8,120 nt of DNA from Chloroflexi bacterium RBG_13_53_26 (GCA_001795035.1 MGMW01000116.1:1-8120); one strand, 5' to 3'; counted from the stretch's first letter, positions 1 through 6,518 are shown. A program made the numbers and translations. The notes: a model not told the origin generated them from the letters alone.

Positions 1-1030
1 GTCTTGTCGTCGGGTAGTAGAAGGAATAGGTCCGACTGGTGATGTTCCTGCTGCGCAATTTCTCGGAGTCGAATTTCTCTGCCACGGAGGTGAAGTAGAG
101 GTCACCGACGAAATCAATTGCTTCACCTTTCTTGATGCCGATGTAGACCTGGCAACTGCTGTTGTTGATGCGCACCTTTCTGGCCTCTTCAGCGAAGCCG
201 CTGTCGAAATGCTCGTCGCCAACAAGGTTGCACACTGTTGATTTGGCATTGGCGTTGGAGACCACTGACCTGGCCTTGATCGTTTTCCCGTTTGCTACTA
301 CGCCGGTGACTTGTCTGCCTTCCACAACTATCCTTTCTACCAGGGAGTGGGTGCGGATGTCGACCCCGTTCTTGATAAGCTCGGCCTGCATCATGGAGAT
401 GATCTTGTCGGTCCCTCCCTGGAAGGTGTAGACGCCTTTGCTCATGAAGTTGGAGAAGACGATTCCATAGCTTATCGCCGGATCGTCCAGGGTGGATCCA
501 TTAGCATAGGTTATTGGCTCCATCAGCAGACGAACCACATCGTCTCGGCCGGGAAAGAATTTCTCGAAGAGCTGTCTGGTGGTCATCTGCTGGTCGTCAT
601 AGAAATTCATTCCTCTGGCAGTATCGAAGAAGGCATCAATGGATTCCTTGGGCACTCTGAACTTCTCCTCTAGAATCCTTGTGAAGTCGTCCCTGTCGAA
701 GGTGGTAGTGAGCGAGAACTGCGGATTGTCGAACCTGATCGCTTTGAGCTGGACAATTGAGTCGGCGATTTCACGATTCCAGTATTTGCGGCAGGTCTTG
801 ATCATACCCACGGGGAACCCGTGCAGGGAGATGTCAAAGATATGCCCGCCCTTTCTGTGGAACCATGTGGCTAGGCCGCCCAGCTTATGGTGGTGCTCCA
901 GTAGCAGGACGGAGTAGCCGTCCTTGGCCAGCATGTTGGCTGCCGTCAGGCCGCCCAGCCCGCTGCCGATGACAATGACATCATATTGTGGTCTTGTGCC
1001 TTCCAACCAGTCGCCAGCCATTTCTATCAT
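1..1030 (-). CDS. CrtI/phytoene-desaturase-like FAD oxidoreductase, second copy (3' end cut by window edge)
   Basis: An open frame without stops runs from the ATG at 1030 to the left edge and shows 343 residues. The N-terminus carries a Rossmann FAD-binding motif, GSGLGG at residues 22-27, with the ribose-binding acidic residue E45 followed by a KLGGLATW segment, as in COG1233 (CrtI, CrtISO, RetSat-type desaturases, isomerases and saturases). The C-terminal FAD motif of this family lies beyond the window. The start overlaps the stop of the upstream oxidoreductase by 4 nt (ATGA at 1030-1027), and a GAGGG Shine-Dalgarno sits just upstream, so the two genes are probably translationally coupled. 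An alternative ATG at 1021 gives a protein three residues shorter. Linkage to an ACP and a ketosynthase suggests an acyl or polyene chain as substrate rather than phytoene itself; this is inference. The family assignment is firm, the substrate unknown. Confidence 0.85.
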   Translation of the reverse strand, partial: MIEMAGDWLEGTRPQYDVIVIGSGLGGLTAANMLAKDGYSVLLLEHHHKLGGLATWFHRKGGHIFDISLHGFPVGMIKTCRKYWNREIADSIVQLKAIRFDNPQFSLTTTFDRDDFTRILEEKFRVPKESIDAFFDTARGMNFYDDQQMTTRQLFEKFFPGRDDVVRLLMEPITYANGSTLDDPAISYGIVFSNFMSKGVYTFQGGTDKIISMMQAELIKNGVDIRTHSLVERIVVEGRQVTGVVANGKTIKARSVVSNANAKSTVCNLVGDEHFDSGFAEEARKVRINNSSCQVYIGIKKGEAIDFVGDLYFTSVAEKFDSEKLRSRNITSRTYSFYYPTTR

Positions 1031-2412
1031 TTGTCCCTCAACAGGTGTAGATTTGCTATTGAAATGCCGCTCAGCATCGCCCCCACAATCCCCAGGAATC
1101 CCTGATCTGTACCACAGATGAAAAGGTTTTTTATGTGTGTCCTGCCGTCTCTGATCTTTTGAGGCGAGCCGTACACCGCCCCATTCAGGTGTCCGGTGAA
1201 TTTGTAGATTGTCTTCGGAGTGAACATATCGGTGAATATAATCGAATCCCGAAAATCTGGGACAATCTTCACTGCTGCCTCGAGGGCAGCCTTCAAACAA
1301 GCCTCTTTCTGCATCTTGTATTCTTCTTCGCCTAAGCTGTTCCAGCGGTCGAAGTTGGCCAGATTGGTGAGCCTGATCATATTATCGGGCAACGGTTCCC
1401 TGAAAAAAAAATTGTTCGGACAGCATATCACCCCGCTGGAGACGTCTATCAGACTGTCGGGCTTTCGGTAGCTGAACCTGTCTGAGTCGTTGAAGAAGAT
1501 GATGGTGGTCTCTAAGCCCAGGTCAGAGGGTTGCTTATCCACCATCAGAATGGATTCCGTGAAGGAAAGCTGCCCCACTTCGTGTTTGGAGACTGTTGCA
1601 TCAGAGTTGGGCAACAGGTTCATAGTCTCAACATGGCCGACGGTGGACAAAACCTTGTCGGATGTCAGAACATCACCGCTATTGAGAAGGAGCGATTCAG
1701 CTTTGCCATCTGAAACCCGAATGCTCTGTACGCCTGATCTCATTCTCAGTTCACCGCCGCAATCCCTGTATTTATTCACTAGAAGATTGAGGATATGGCG
1801 TACTCCATTTTGGGGCCTTGCAAATCCCTCGCAGAAGATGCTCTTGAACATGATAACAAATTGACCAAATTCCATGTCATGTTCCTGCGCGTTCCCATAG
1901 TACATAAGTGGGCAGAAAAGCATGTCAACCAGCAGTGGATCGGAGATTATGCTGCTGACCGCCTGGCGTGCTGAAAGTGGCTTTGCGTCCAGTGACAGTT
2001 CGTCATGTTCGGATATGGTCTTGAGCAGTTTCTGAAAGTTGTCAGTCTGAGACGGGAAGTTCTCAGCGACCTCACTGAGAAAGAACTCGAAGTTGTTGGT
2101 GAATCGAATTTTTTTTTCGGGGAACTTGATGACCGACATATGTTGTTGACATAAATCAAGGTCCTCGAATCTCAGCCTCAGTTGTCGCAGCAGCTTTGGC
2201 AATGGTGTCGACTTAACATCTTTAGAAACATAGTTGGTCATGGCATGCAAGCCAACATCGAGCTTGTATCCGTCCTTGCTGTAGAAAGAGTTCAGTCCCC
2301 CGACGCGGTGGTGTTTCTCAAGTATGCAGACCTTCTTATCGAAGTAGGCTAGCCTGATGCCGGCGGCGAGTCCGGACATTCCTGCGCCAATAATCAAAAC
2401 GTCGTAGTCCAT
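1027..2412 (-). CDS. CrtI/phytoene-desaturase-like FAD oxidoreductase, first copy
   Basis: This 461-residue protein has an N-terminal dinucleotide-binding motif, GAGMSG at residues 9-14, E32 for the FAD ribose, and RVGGLNSF at 36-43. Near the C-terminus, about residues 429-450, the segment with FICGTDQGFLGIVG matches the second FAD-contacting motif of the CrtI/CrtISO superfamily. The length is slightly below the 490-500 residues usual for CrtI. The ATG at 2412 is fixed by an in-frame TGA two codons upstream; no good Shine-Dalgarno is visible. Such enzymes desaturate, isomerise or saturate conjugated chains with FAD. The gene lies 158 bp after the ACP gene and overlaps the next oxidoreductase by 4 nt, so the two may work as a pair. 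It contains two nine-base homopolymers (1403-1411 and 2109-2117), which are potential slippage sites. The substrate is unknown; an ACP-bound chain is an inference from context. Confidence 0.88.
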   Translation of the reverse strand: MDYDVLIIGAGMSGLAAGIRLAYFDKKVCILEKHHRVGGLNSFYSKDGYKLDVGLHAMTNYVSKDVKSTPLPKLLRQLRLRFEDLDLCQQHMSVIKFPEKKIRFTNNFEFFLSEVAENFPSQTDNFQKLLKTISEHDELSLDAKPLSARQAVSSIISDPLLVDMLFCPLMYYGNAQEHDMEFGQFVIMFKSIFCEGFARPQNGVRHILNLLVNKYRDCGGELRMRSGVQSIRVSDGKAESLLLNSGDVLTSDKVLSTVGHVETMNLLPNSDATVSKHEVGQLSFTESILMVDKQPSDLGLETTIIFFNDSDRFSYRKPDSLIDVSSGVICCPNNFFFREPLPDNMIRLTNLANFDRWNSLGEEEYKMQKEACLKAALEAAVKIVPDFRDSIIFTDMFTPKTIYKFTGHLNGAVYGSPQKIRDGRTHIKNLFICGTDQGFLGIVGAMLSGISIANLHLLRDK

Positions 2413-2570
2413 GGCTCAAGTAATATGATCAGCAGCCTTCGTATCCCTATAGCCCAGCGGCTGAAGCAATATGGATGGTTGCCTTCACCCCCAGTAGCCC
2501 GACAGTATGACGGGGCTCTGGTGGTACGGTGAAGAAAGAAACTGTACTCAGTCTCTTTGCTTGTCTGGGG
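2413..2570. other. 158-bp gap inside the ketosynthase-ACP-oxidoreductase run
   Basis: No coding potential was found on either strand beyond very short frames. On the minus strand there is a weak hairpin (AGCCC 2496-2500 with GGGCT 2513-2517, with a bulge) and no T-tract, so no terminator can be claimed. No convincing -35/-10 pair was found. The gap could hold a processing or regulatory site, and the genes on either side are still likely to share a transcript. Confidence 0.4.
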
Positions 2571-2822
2571 CTAGAGGTGTGCCATGCGCGGTTCGAGGTA
2601 TGCCACTGCGCCATCGAGCGTAGCCATCTGAATGTAGTCGTCTTCTGGGACCTCGATTCCGTAGCGTTTTCGCAACTCCATGATTATGTCCAGGAAGTCC
2701 ATGGAATCCAACTCAATCTGGTCACGGATACGGATGTCACCCCTCAGATTGCTCAGATCTTCATCTGGCACAATTTGGGCAATCACTTCCACAATGACAG
2801 ATCTGATTTGTTCACCAAGCAT
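2571..2822 (-). CDS. Acyl carrier protein
   Basis: This 83-residue acidic helical protein has the phosphopantetheine attachment motif DSMDFLDI, with Ser40 as the modified residue, followed by the acidic recognition helix and a GIEVPEDDY segment typical of ACPs. Length and motif position agree with the FAS-II/PKS ACP family (about 75-85 residues). The bound 4'-phosphopantetheine arm would carry the growing acyl chain for the neighbouring ketosynthase. The start is well supported: a G-rich Shine-Dalgarno (2830-2838) lies 7 nt before the ATG. The gene follows the ketosynthase by 41 nt on the same strand. DSM rather than the DSL of housekeeping AcpP, together with the company of two FAD oxidoreductases, suggests a dedicated pathway carrier rather than the primary fatty-acid ACP; this last point is inference. 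Confidence 0.92.
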   Translation of the reverse strand: MLGEQIRSVIVEVIAQIVPDEDLSNLRGDIRIRDQIELDSMDFLDIIMELRKRYGIEVPEDDYIQMATLDGAVAYLEPRMAHL

Positions 2823-2829
2823 AAGCTGT

Positions 2830-2838
2830 CCCCCCCTC
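2830..2838 (-). promoter_or_regulatory. Ribosome binding site of the ACP gene, with a seven-G run
   Basis: On the minus strand GA followed by seven G residues lies 7 nt before the ATG at 2822. It decides the ACP start. The homopolymer could vary in length between cells and so change spacing; that is only a possibility. Confidence 0.6.
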
Positions 2839-2863
2839 TAGAATAGCTGTAACTACTATTTCT

Positions 2864-4108
2864 TCAGCGTTGCCCATCAAATCTCTTGACGATAACTACC
2901 GAATTGATGCCAAGCATGCCGAAGGAATTATTCACGATGTAGTCGATCTTGTCAACTTCTACAGGCTTGTTGATCACCATGTTCGGAATGGCGCATTGAG
3001 GATCCAGGTTGGCCACATTTATTGTTGGATGAACAATATGGTCGTTGAAAGAGGGCAGGTTCCCTGCCAACTCCAGAGCTCCGGCAGCTCCCATGGTGTG
3101 GCCGATGAAGCTCTTGGTGTTGTTGACGTAGGTATGAGAGGACTCCTTGAAGACCTCTCTAATTGCATGGCATTCCTGCGGGTCACCCTGTTGAGTCCCT
3201 GTGGCGTGGCTACTGATGATATCAATATCACTGGCGGAAAGGCCGGCCTTTTTCAATGCCAGCCTCATGCACTCGGCCTGTCGAGGCGCATGTGGAAGGA
3301 TAAAATCAAAAGCATCCGAGTTTATGGCGTAGCCTACGATTTCACCATAAATCGTAGCCGATCTCCTGAGGGCATCGCTCAGTCTTTCCAGAATGCAGAT
3401 ACACCCTCCTTCGGAGACAACGATACCGTTCCGATCCCGGTCGAATGGACGGCATGCCCTGTGAGGCTCAGGGTGAGAGGCCAGTGCCCCCTCGTTCTTG
3501 AAACTGGCGAATACGCCGAAGGTATGAATGCTCTCTGAGACTCCGCCCCCCATGGCCAAGTCTATCTCGCCTAGCAGCAACATCTGCAGACCATGTATGA
3601 GACCAATGTTGCCAGCGGCGCAGGCGGCTCCCAGAGTGTAGTGAGGTCCGGTGATTCCCATGTTCAAGGTGACTTCGCCAGCCGGATTGTTAGCTACTGT
3701 TCTGGGATTGTGATGATGTGACCAGTACTTGACATCGTAGTTGTACTGTTTGAGGGCGTAGACTTCATTCTCGGTCTCTACGTTGCCATGCTCCGTGATC
3801 CCCAAGTACACGCCGATTCTGGATTTATCCAATGTAGTGAGATCCAATCCTGAATGAGCGATAGCCTCATTGGCGCAGTAGATGGCGATGGAGCCTGCTC
3901 GTGTACCGCGCCGCAACTCCTTCTTTTTCTGGTACTTCAGCGGGTCGAAGTGGCATACACCTGCCAGCACCTCACCCATGTAATGGGTTTCGATTCTCTC
4001 TATGCCAGCCTTCCCGTTGAGCAGGTTCTGTCTGAATTCCGAGAGGTTATTGCCATTCGGGGCGGTCAGGCCGACGCCTGTAATCACAATACGCTGTTCA
4101 TTGGCCAT
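2864..4108 (-). CDS. Beta-ketoacyl-ACP synthase, FabF (KAS II) type
   Basis: From the ATG at 4108 this is a 414-residue thiolase-fold condensing enzyme. It catalyses decarboxylative condensation of a malonyl-ACP unit with an acyl chain. The active-site residues are all visible: nucleophile C163 in GAACAAGN, H301 in SSHATGTQQGDP, K332 in NTKSF and H337 in IGHTMGAAGA, plus the C-terminal NNSFGMLGIN loop. C163 coincides with the number in E. coli FabF, and the start MANEQRIVITGVG is the usual family N-terminus. In-frame upstream starts (ATG 4147, GTG 4156) lack a Shine-Dalgarno and would lie at or upstream of the predicted transcription start, so they are disfavoured. The gene is first in the minus-strand run and is followed by an ACP and two FAD oxidoreductases. 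This argues for a specialised chain-building pathway. Housekeeping FabF is the alternative, but the expected fabD/fabG/fabH neighbours are absent from the window. Confidence 0.92.
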   Translation of the reverse strand: MANEQRIVITGVGLTAPNGNNLSEFRQNLLNGKAGIERIETHYMGEVLAGVCHFDPLKYQKKKELRRGTRAGSIAIYCANEAIAHSGLDLTTLDKSRIGVYLGITEHGNVETENEVYALKQYNYDVKYWSHHHNPRTVANNPAGEVTLNMGITGPHYTLGAACAAGNIGLIHGLQMLLLGEIDLAMGGGVSESIHTFGVFASFKNEGALASHPEPHRACRPFDRDRNGIVVSEGGCICILERLSDALRRSATIYGEIVGYAINSDAFDFILPHAPRQAECMRLALKKAGLSASDIDIISSHATGTQQGDPQECHAIREVFKESSHTYVNNTKSFIGHTMGAAGALELAGNLPSFNDHIVHPTINVANLDPQCAIPNMVINKPVEVDKIDYIVNNSFGMLGINSVVIVKRFDGQR

Positions 4109-4137
4109 TTCGATCTTAGAGTCCTTGATTCTTGCTA

Positions 4138-4166
4138 GAGATACCATGTTCAACACTCATTGTCAA
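4138..4166 (-). promoter_or_regulatory. Candidate sigma70 promoter for the ketosynthase-ACP-oxidoreductase genes
   Basis: On the minus strand a perfect TTGACA (4166-4161) is followed after 17 bp by TATCTC (4143-4138), a weak -10. Transcription would start near 4131, about 23 nt before the chosen ketosynthase ATG at 4108. The good -35 with a poor -10 is the kind of promoter that often needs an activator; that is inference. Confidence 0.5.
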
Positions 4167-4202
4167 ATTAGTGGTGTGCGGTGTGATGTGTGTTTTGACA
4201 AT
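4159..4202. repeat. 9-bp inverted repeat enclosing three GT-rich heptads between the divergent promoters
   Basis: ATTGTCAAA (4159-4167) and TTTGACAAT (4194-4202) are perfect inverted copies, and each contains the -35 box of one divergent promoter. Between them three seven-base units follow each other: GGTGTGC (4173-4179), GGTGTGA (4180-4186) and TGTGTGT (4187-4193). Part of the inverted repeat follows simply from two consensus -35 boxes facing away from each other, but the match extends three bases beyond the hexamers. Tandem heptads next to a -35 box resemble an activator site in general form. Confidence 0.55.
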
Positions 4203-4223
4203 CTATCCATCCCGCTCTATCAT
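4195..4223 (+). promoter_or_regulatory. Strong sigma70-type promoter of the marC-like gene
   Basis: TTGACA (4195-4200), a 17-bp spacer and TATCAT (4218-4223) match the consensus at 11 of 12 positions. Transcription would start near 4230, giving a leader of about 36 nt before the GTG at 4266. This is the best promoter in the window and may also serve the QueG-like and DUF4416 genes downstream. Confidence 0.75.
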
Positions 4224-4265
4224 CAGGGATCGATTCAGGCAGAGCAATAATCCGGAGAATAGCCG

Positions 4266-4856
4266 GTGGAAGATTTCGTCAAGACCTTCGTACCCCTCTT
4301 CATAGTGATAGATGCCTTTGGCAATCTGCCGTTTGTTCTCTCTTTGAGCGAAGGGGCGACCAGGAGCGAGCGGCACCGGATGATCAACATTGCTGTCCTA
4401 ACTGCAGCTGTGCTCGGCCTGGCGTTCTTGTTCCTGGGCAAGGCCATTCTGGACGTGATGGGCATTTCTGTAGGTGCCTTTGCTGTTGCAGGGGGGCTCA
4501 TTCTCCTTGTCCTTTCAATCAGGTATATACTGACAGGACAAATTGTCGAGGTTATCAAAGAAGAAATGGTGGCAGTCGTTCCTATTGGCACTCCTCTGAC
4601 AGTTGGTCCGGCCACGATAACGACACTACTGCTCCTGGCAACTCAGTTCCCGCTATATATGGTGCTGATGTCTTTCGCTTTGAATATTGCCGTGGCGTGG
4701 ATGTTCTTCATGTTAAGCGGTTGGTTTGTGCGCGTCTTGGGACAAGGTGGTATCAAGGCAGTCTCAAAGGTGTTCAGCCTGTTGCTGGCGGCTATCGCTG
4801 TGACCATGGTTATCGACGGTCTGGATAGGCTGGGCATACTTACTATTGAAATGTAG
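4266..4856 (+). CDS. MarC-family integral membrane protein
   Basis: This 196-residue hydrophobic protein has about six predicted membrane helices (roughly residues 7-27, 40-60, 68-89, 112-128, 131-151 and 166-186). Family landmarks are IDAFGNLPF at residues 15-23, corresponding to the D-P-x-G-N-x-P motif in the first helix, and the re-entrant-looking VPIGTPLTVGPATI at 105-118. The length agrees with the MarC/UPF0056 family (about 190-215). The function of MarC proteins is not settled; the old link to multiple antibiotic resistance in E. coli has been disputed. The start is a GTG with a clear GGAGA Shine-Dalgarno at 4254-4258, and a near-consensus promoter lies upstream. It diverges from the ketosynthase operon; a functional connection is not shown. 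Confidence 0.9.
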   Translation: MEDFVKTFVPLFIVIDAFGNLPFVLSLSEGATRSERHRMINIAVLTAAVLGLAFLFLGKAILDVMGISVGAFAVAGGLILLVLSIRYILTGQIVEVIKEEMVAVVPIGTPLTVGPATITTLLLLATQFPLYMVLMSFALNIAVAWMFFMLSGWFVRVLGQGGIKAVSKVFSLLLAAIAVTMVIDGLDRLGILTIEM

Positions 4857-4955
4857 TTTGGACGCGAGATACATATGAGGCCAAATAGATGGTCCATGTC
4901 TCTGACCATGTGGTGTAAGGCTTGCTTTTCATAGGCTGCTGCCTGAGGTACCGAC

Positions 4956-5672
4956 ATGGATTTCGATCAAATCGACATGCGGAACCTGCTGGAGAAGGTC
5001 AAACATGAGAACTCACTGGATCTGCTGGGCATAGCAGATGTACGGGGATCAAGAGAAGGATTTCTCGAACTGCCCAAAGATGTCAGAGAGATATTCCCTT
5101 TGGCAATTGTGATTGCCGTACGTGTTTCTCGAAGTGTGCTCAATACCCTGGAAGATGGCCCGAATCTCCTCTACTATCATCACTATCGACAGCTCAACTT
5201 CCAACTGGATCGAGCAGCGTCGAGGATGGCTCAGGAGATCGAGAGGAAAGGCTATGCGGCTCTACCCATACCTGCTTCACAAATCGTGAACTGGGCGACC
5301 ATGAAGGGGCACTTGCCGCACAAAGATGTTGCCTACCTGGCTGGATTGGGCTGGCGAGGTAGAAACAATCTGCTGATTACTGAAGAATGGGGAGCCCAGG
5401 TGCGCCTGGCCACTGTGCTGACGAACTTACCTCTGGATACTGGCTATCCGCTGGGAGTGGATTGTGGCTCCTGCCGTCGCTGTTTGGCTGTTTGCCCGGC
5501 GGGGGCGATAAAAGAGGAGCCTGGTGCGTTTGATCACACGGCATGCTACCAGCAATTGAAGGAGTTCAGCAAAACGCGACAGATTGGACAATACGTGTGT
5601 GGGCTTTGTGTGAAAGCCTGCCAAGGTTTGGCTGGCAATCGAGAGGGATCAATCACGGGAAGTGTCAGGTAG
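4956..5672 (+). CDS. Short QueG-like (COG1600) double [4Fe-4S] protein
   Basis: This 238-residue protein has an N-terminal DUF1730-like domain, the cobalamin-binding part of epoxyqueuosine reductase QueG, with a conserved block LPHKDVAYLAGLGWRGRNN at residues 120-138. A ferredoxin-type region follows: C170-x2-C173-x2-C176-x3-C180-P, then C197, then C215-x2-C218-x3-C222. That is eight cysteines, enough for two [4Fe-4S] clusters. Canonical QueG is about 350-380 residues with C-terminal HEAT-like repeats that grip tRNA; these are absent. The Asp/Glu-bearing stretch that precedes the AGLGW motif in QueG is replaced by a WATMKGHLPHKD sequence. Epoxyqueuosine reduction is therefore unlikely. A corrinoid/Fe-S redox or electron-transfer role is the safer inference. 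The ATG has a GAGG Shine-Dalgarno (4945-4948). The gene lies 3 nt before the DUF4416 gene, implying a shared role. Confidence 0.82.
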   Translation: MDFDQIDMRNLLEKVKHENSLDLLGIADVRGSREGFLELPKDVREIFPLAIVIAVRVSRSVLNTLEDGPNLLYYHHYRQLNFQLDRAASRMAQEIERKGYAALPIPASQIVNWATMKGHLPHKDVAYLAGLGWRGRNNLLITEEWGAQVRLATVLTNLPLDTGYPLGVDCGSCRRCLAVCPAGAIKEEPGAFDHTACYQQLKEFSKTRQIGQYVCGLCVKACQGLAGNREGSITGSVR

Positions 5673-5675
5673 CCA

Positions 5676-6209
5676 ATGGGAAGAGCCAAGGAACCACAAC
5701 TGGTGAAGACCTTTGTGGGCATGCTTACGGCTCGGTTATCCCTCCTGCCCCAAGTAAACAGCTTGCTTCAGGAGAGATTGGGGCCGATTGATATCGAGAG
5801 TGACACACTGGACTTCAGTTACACGCGGTACTACGAGGAAGAGATGGGGACGGGATTGAAGAGACGCTTTCTGGGATTTCATCATCTGGCACCTCCCGAT
5901 AGACTGGTGGAGGTAAAGCTCTTTACCAATGAGTTGGAACAGATCCTCGCTGAAGAAGGGAAACGGCTGGTGAATCTGGACCCGGGATACCTGACCGCGG
6001 CCAAGGTGGTACTGGCCAGCACCAAGGATTATGCACATCGTCTCTATTTGGGCAGTGGAATATATGGTGAGGTTGCCCTAGTCTACCAGGGCAGGCGGTT
6101 CCAGGTACTGCCGTGGACCTATCCCGACTATCGGAGTGAGGTATACCATAGATTCTTCAAGCAACTGCGGACAGCGTATCTAACGCAAATAGCGATCAAA
6201 GGTACTTGA
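5676..6209 (+). CDS. DUF4416 family protein
   Basis: This 177-residue soluble protein shows the DUF4416 signature: NLDPGYLT at residues 100-107, ASTKDYAHRLYLGSGIYGEV at 114-133 and PWTYPDYR at 146-153. The family's biochemical function is not known to me. Conserved Asp, Lys, His, Tyr and Arg residues in these blocks suggest an enzyme or nucleotide/phosphate-binding protein, but that is inference. The ATG is 3 nt after the stop of the QueG-like gene, with AGGT at 5667-5670 as ribosome site, so translation is probably coupled. Its TGA (6207-6209) lies within the -35 box of the next promoter, so the end of this gene doubles as regulatory DNA. Length and both ends look intact. Confidence 0.85.
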   Translation: MGRAKEPQLVKTFVGMLTARLSLLPQVNSLLQERLGPIDIESDTLDFSYTRYYEEEMGTGLKRRFLGFHHLAPPDRLVEVKLFTNELEQILAEEGKRLVNLDPGYLTAAKVVLASTKDYAHRLYLGSGIYGEVALVYQGRRFQVLPWTYPDYRSEVYHRFFKQLRTAYLTQIAIKGT

Positions 6210-6235
6210 CATTTGACCGCTCGTATGCATATTAT
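6206..6235 (+). promoter_or_regulatory. Promoter of the DUF5679 zinc-ribbon gene, overlapping the DUF4416 stop codon
   Basis: TTGACA (6206-6211), an 18-bp spacer and TATTAT (6230-6235) match the sigma70 consensus at 11 of 12 positions. The TGA of the DUF4416 gene is inside the -35 hexamer. Transcription would begin near 6242. Confidence 0.72.
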
Positions 6236-6242
6236 TCGCACA

Positions 6243-6278
6243 GTGTAGCTGTAAGCATGATAGTGTGTGCAGTTACGC
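6243..6278 (+). other. Stem-loop at the 5' end of the DUF5679 leader
   Basis: Bases 6243-6253 pair with 6268-6278: eight Watson-Crick and three G-U pairs around a 14-nt loop. The hairpin begins almost exactly at the predicted transcription start and ends 12 nt before the AAGGAGG ribosome site. A 5'-terminal hairpin commonly protects a message from decay; that role is inferred. Confidence 0.5.
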
Positions 6279-6290
6279 GAGAAAAAGAAA

Positions 6291-6297
6291 AAGGAGG
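6291..6297 (+). promoter_or_regulatory. Near-perfect Shine-Dalgarno of the DUF5679 gene
   Basis: AAGGAGG ends 7 nt before the ATG at 6305 and follows an A-rich stretch that should be unstructured. It is the strongest ribosome site in the window. It supports high translation of this tiny gene and confirms its start. Confidence 0.85.
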
Positions 6298-6304
6298 GTG
6301 AATC

Positions 6305-6448
6305 ATGCCGCAAGCCTACTGTGTGAAGTGCCGCAAGAAGAGAGAGATTCAGAATCCAAAACAGGTTACCTTGAAGAACAAGCGGCCTGCTGTAAGTGGC
6401 ACCTGCCCAGTCTGTAAAACCAAGGTTTTCAGGATCGGCAAGGGCTAG
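6305..6448 (+). CDS. 47-residue DUF5679 zinc-ribbon protein
   Basis: The frame starts MPQAYCVKC and ends in FRIGKG. Two CxxC knuckles, C6-x2-C9 and C34-x2-C37, frame a basic middle with the KNKRPAVSGTCPVC segment. This is the layout of DUF5679, a single-zinc ribbon of about 45-50 residues that is frequent in Chloroflexota and some Actinobacteria. Its role is unknown. Its small size, basic charge and resemblance to ribosomal zinc ribbons suggest nucleic-acid or ribosome association, as inference. It has its own promoter, a leader hairpin and a near-perfect Shine-Dalgarno, so it is probably abundantly expressed and independent of the upstream genes. A perfect inverted repeat begins 70 bp after its stop. 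Confidence 0.88.
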   Translation: MPQAYCVKCRKKREIQNPKQVTLKNKRPAVSGTCPVCKTKVFRIGKG

Positions 6449-6518
6449 AGCCTGCCTGAAGCTGGTCCAAGTCGTGGTCTGAACAAGGCTTGTACTGCTA
6501 GCCCAAGCTATGTAGTAA

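Noticed and set aside
162..673. Plus-strand open frames opposite the left-edge oxidoreductase
   Set aside because: The minus strand encodes a clear FAD-binding protein through the whole interval; the plus frames show no domain or ribosome site.
2496..2517. Hairpin in the gap between the ACP and the first oxidoreductase as terminator
   Set aside because: Five base pairs with a bulge and no T-tract on the relevant strand.
2870..3538. 222-codon plus-strand open frame opposite the ketosynthase
   Set aside because: It lies fully antisense to a ketosynthase with all active-site residues, has no recognisable domain, and is best explained as a shadow of that gene's codon pattern.
4889..4909. ATGGTC/GACCAT hairpin after the marC-like gene as terminator
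   Set aside because: Only 6 bp of stem with a 9-nt loop and no T-tract; too weak to call, and downstream genes run in the same direction.
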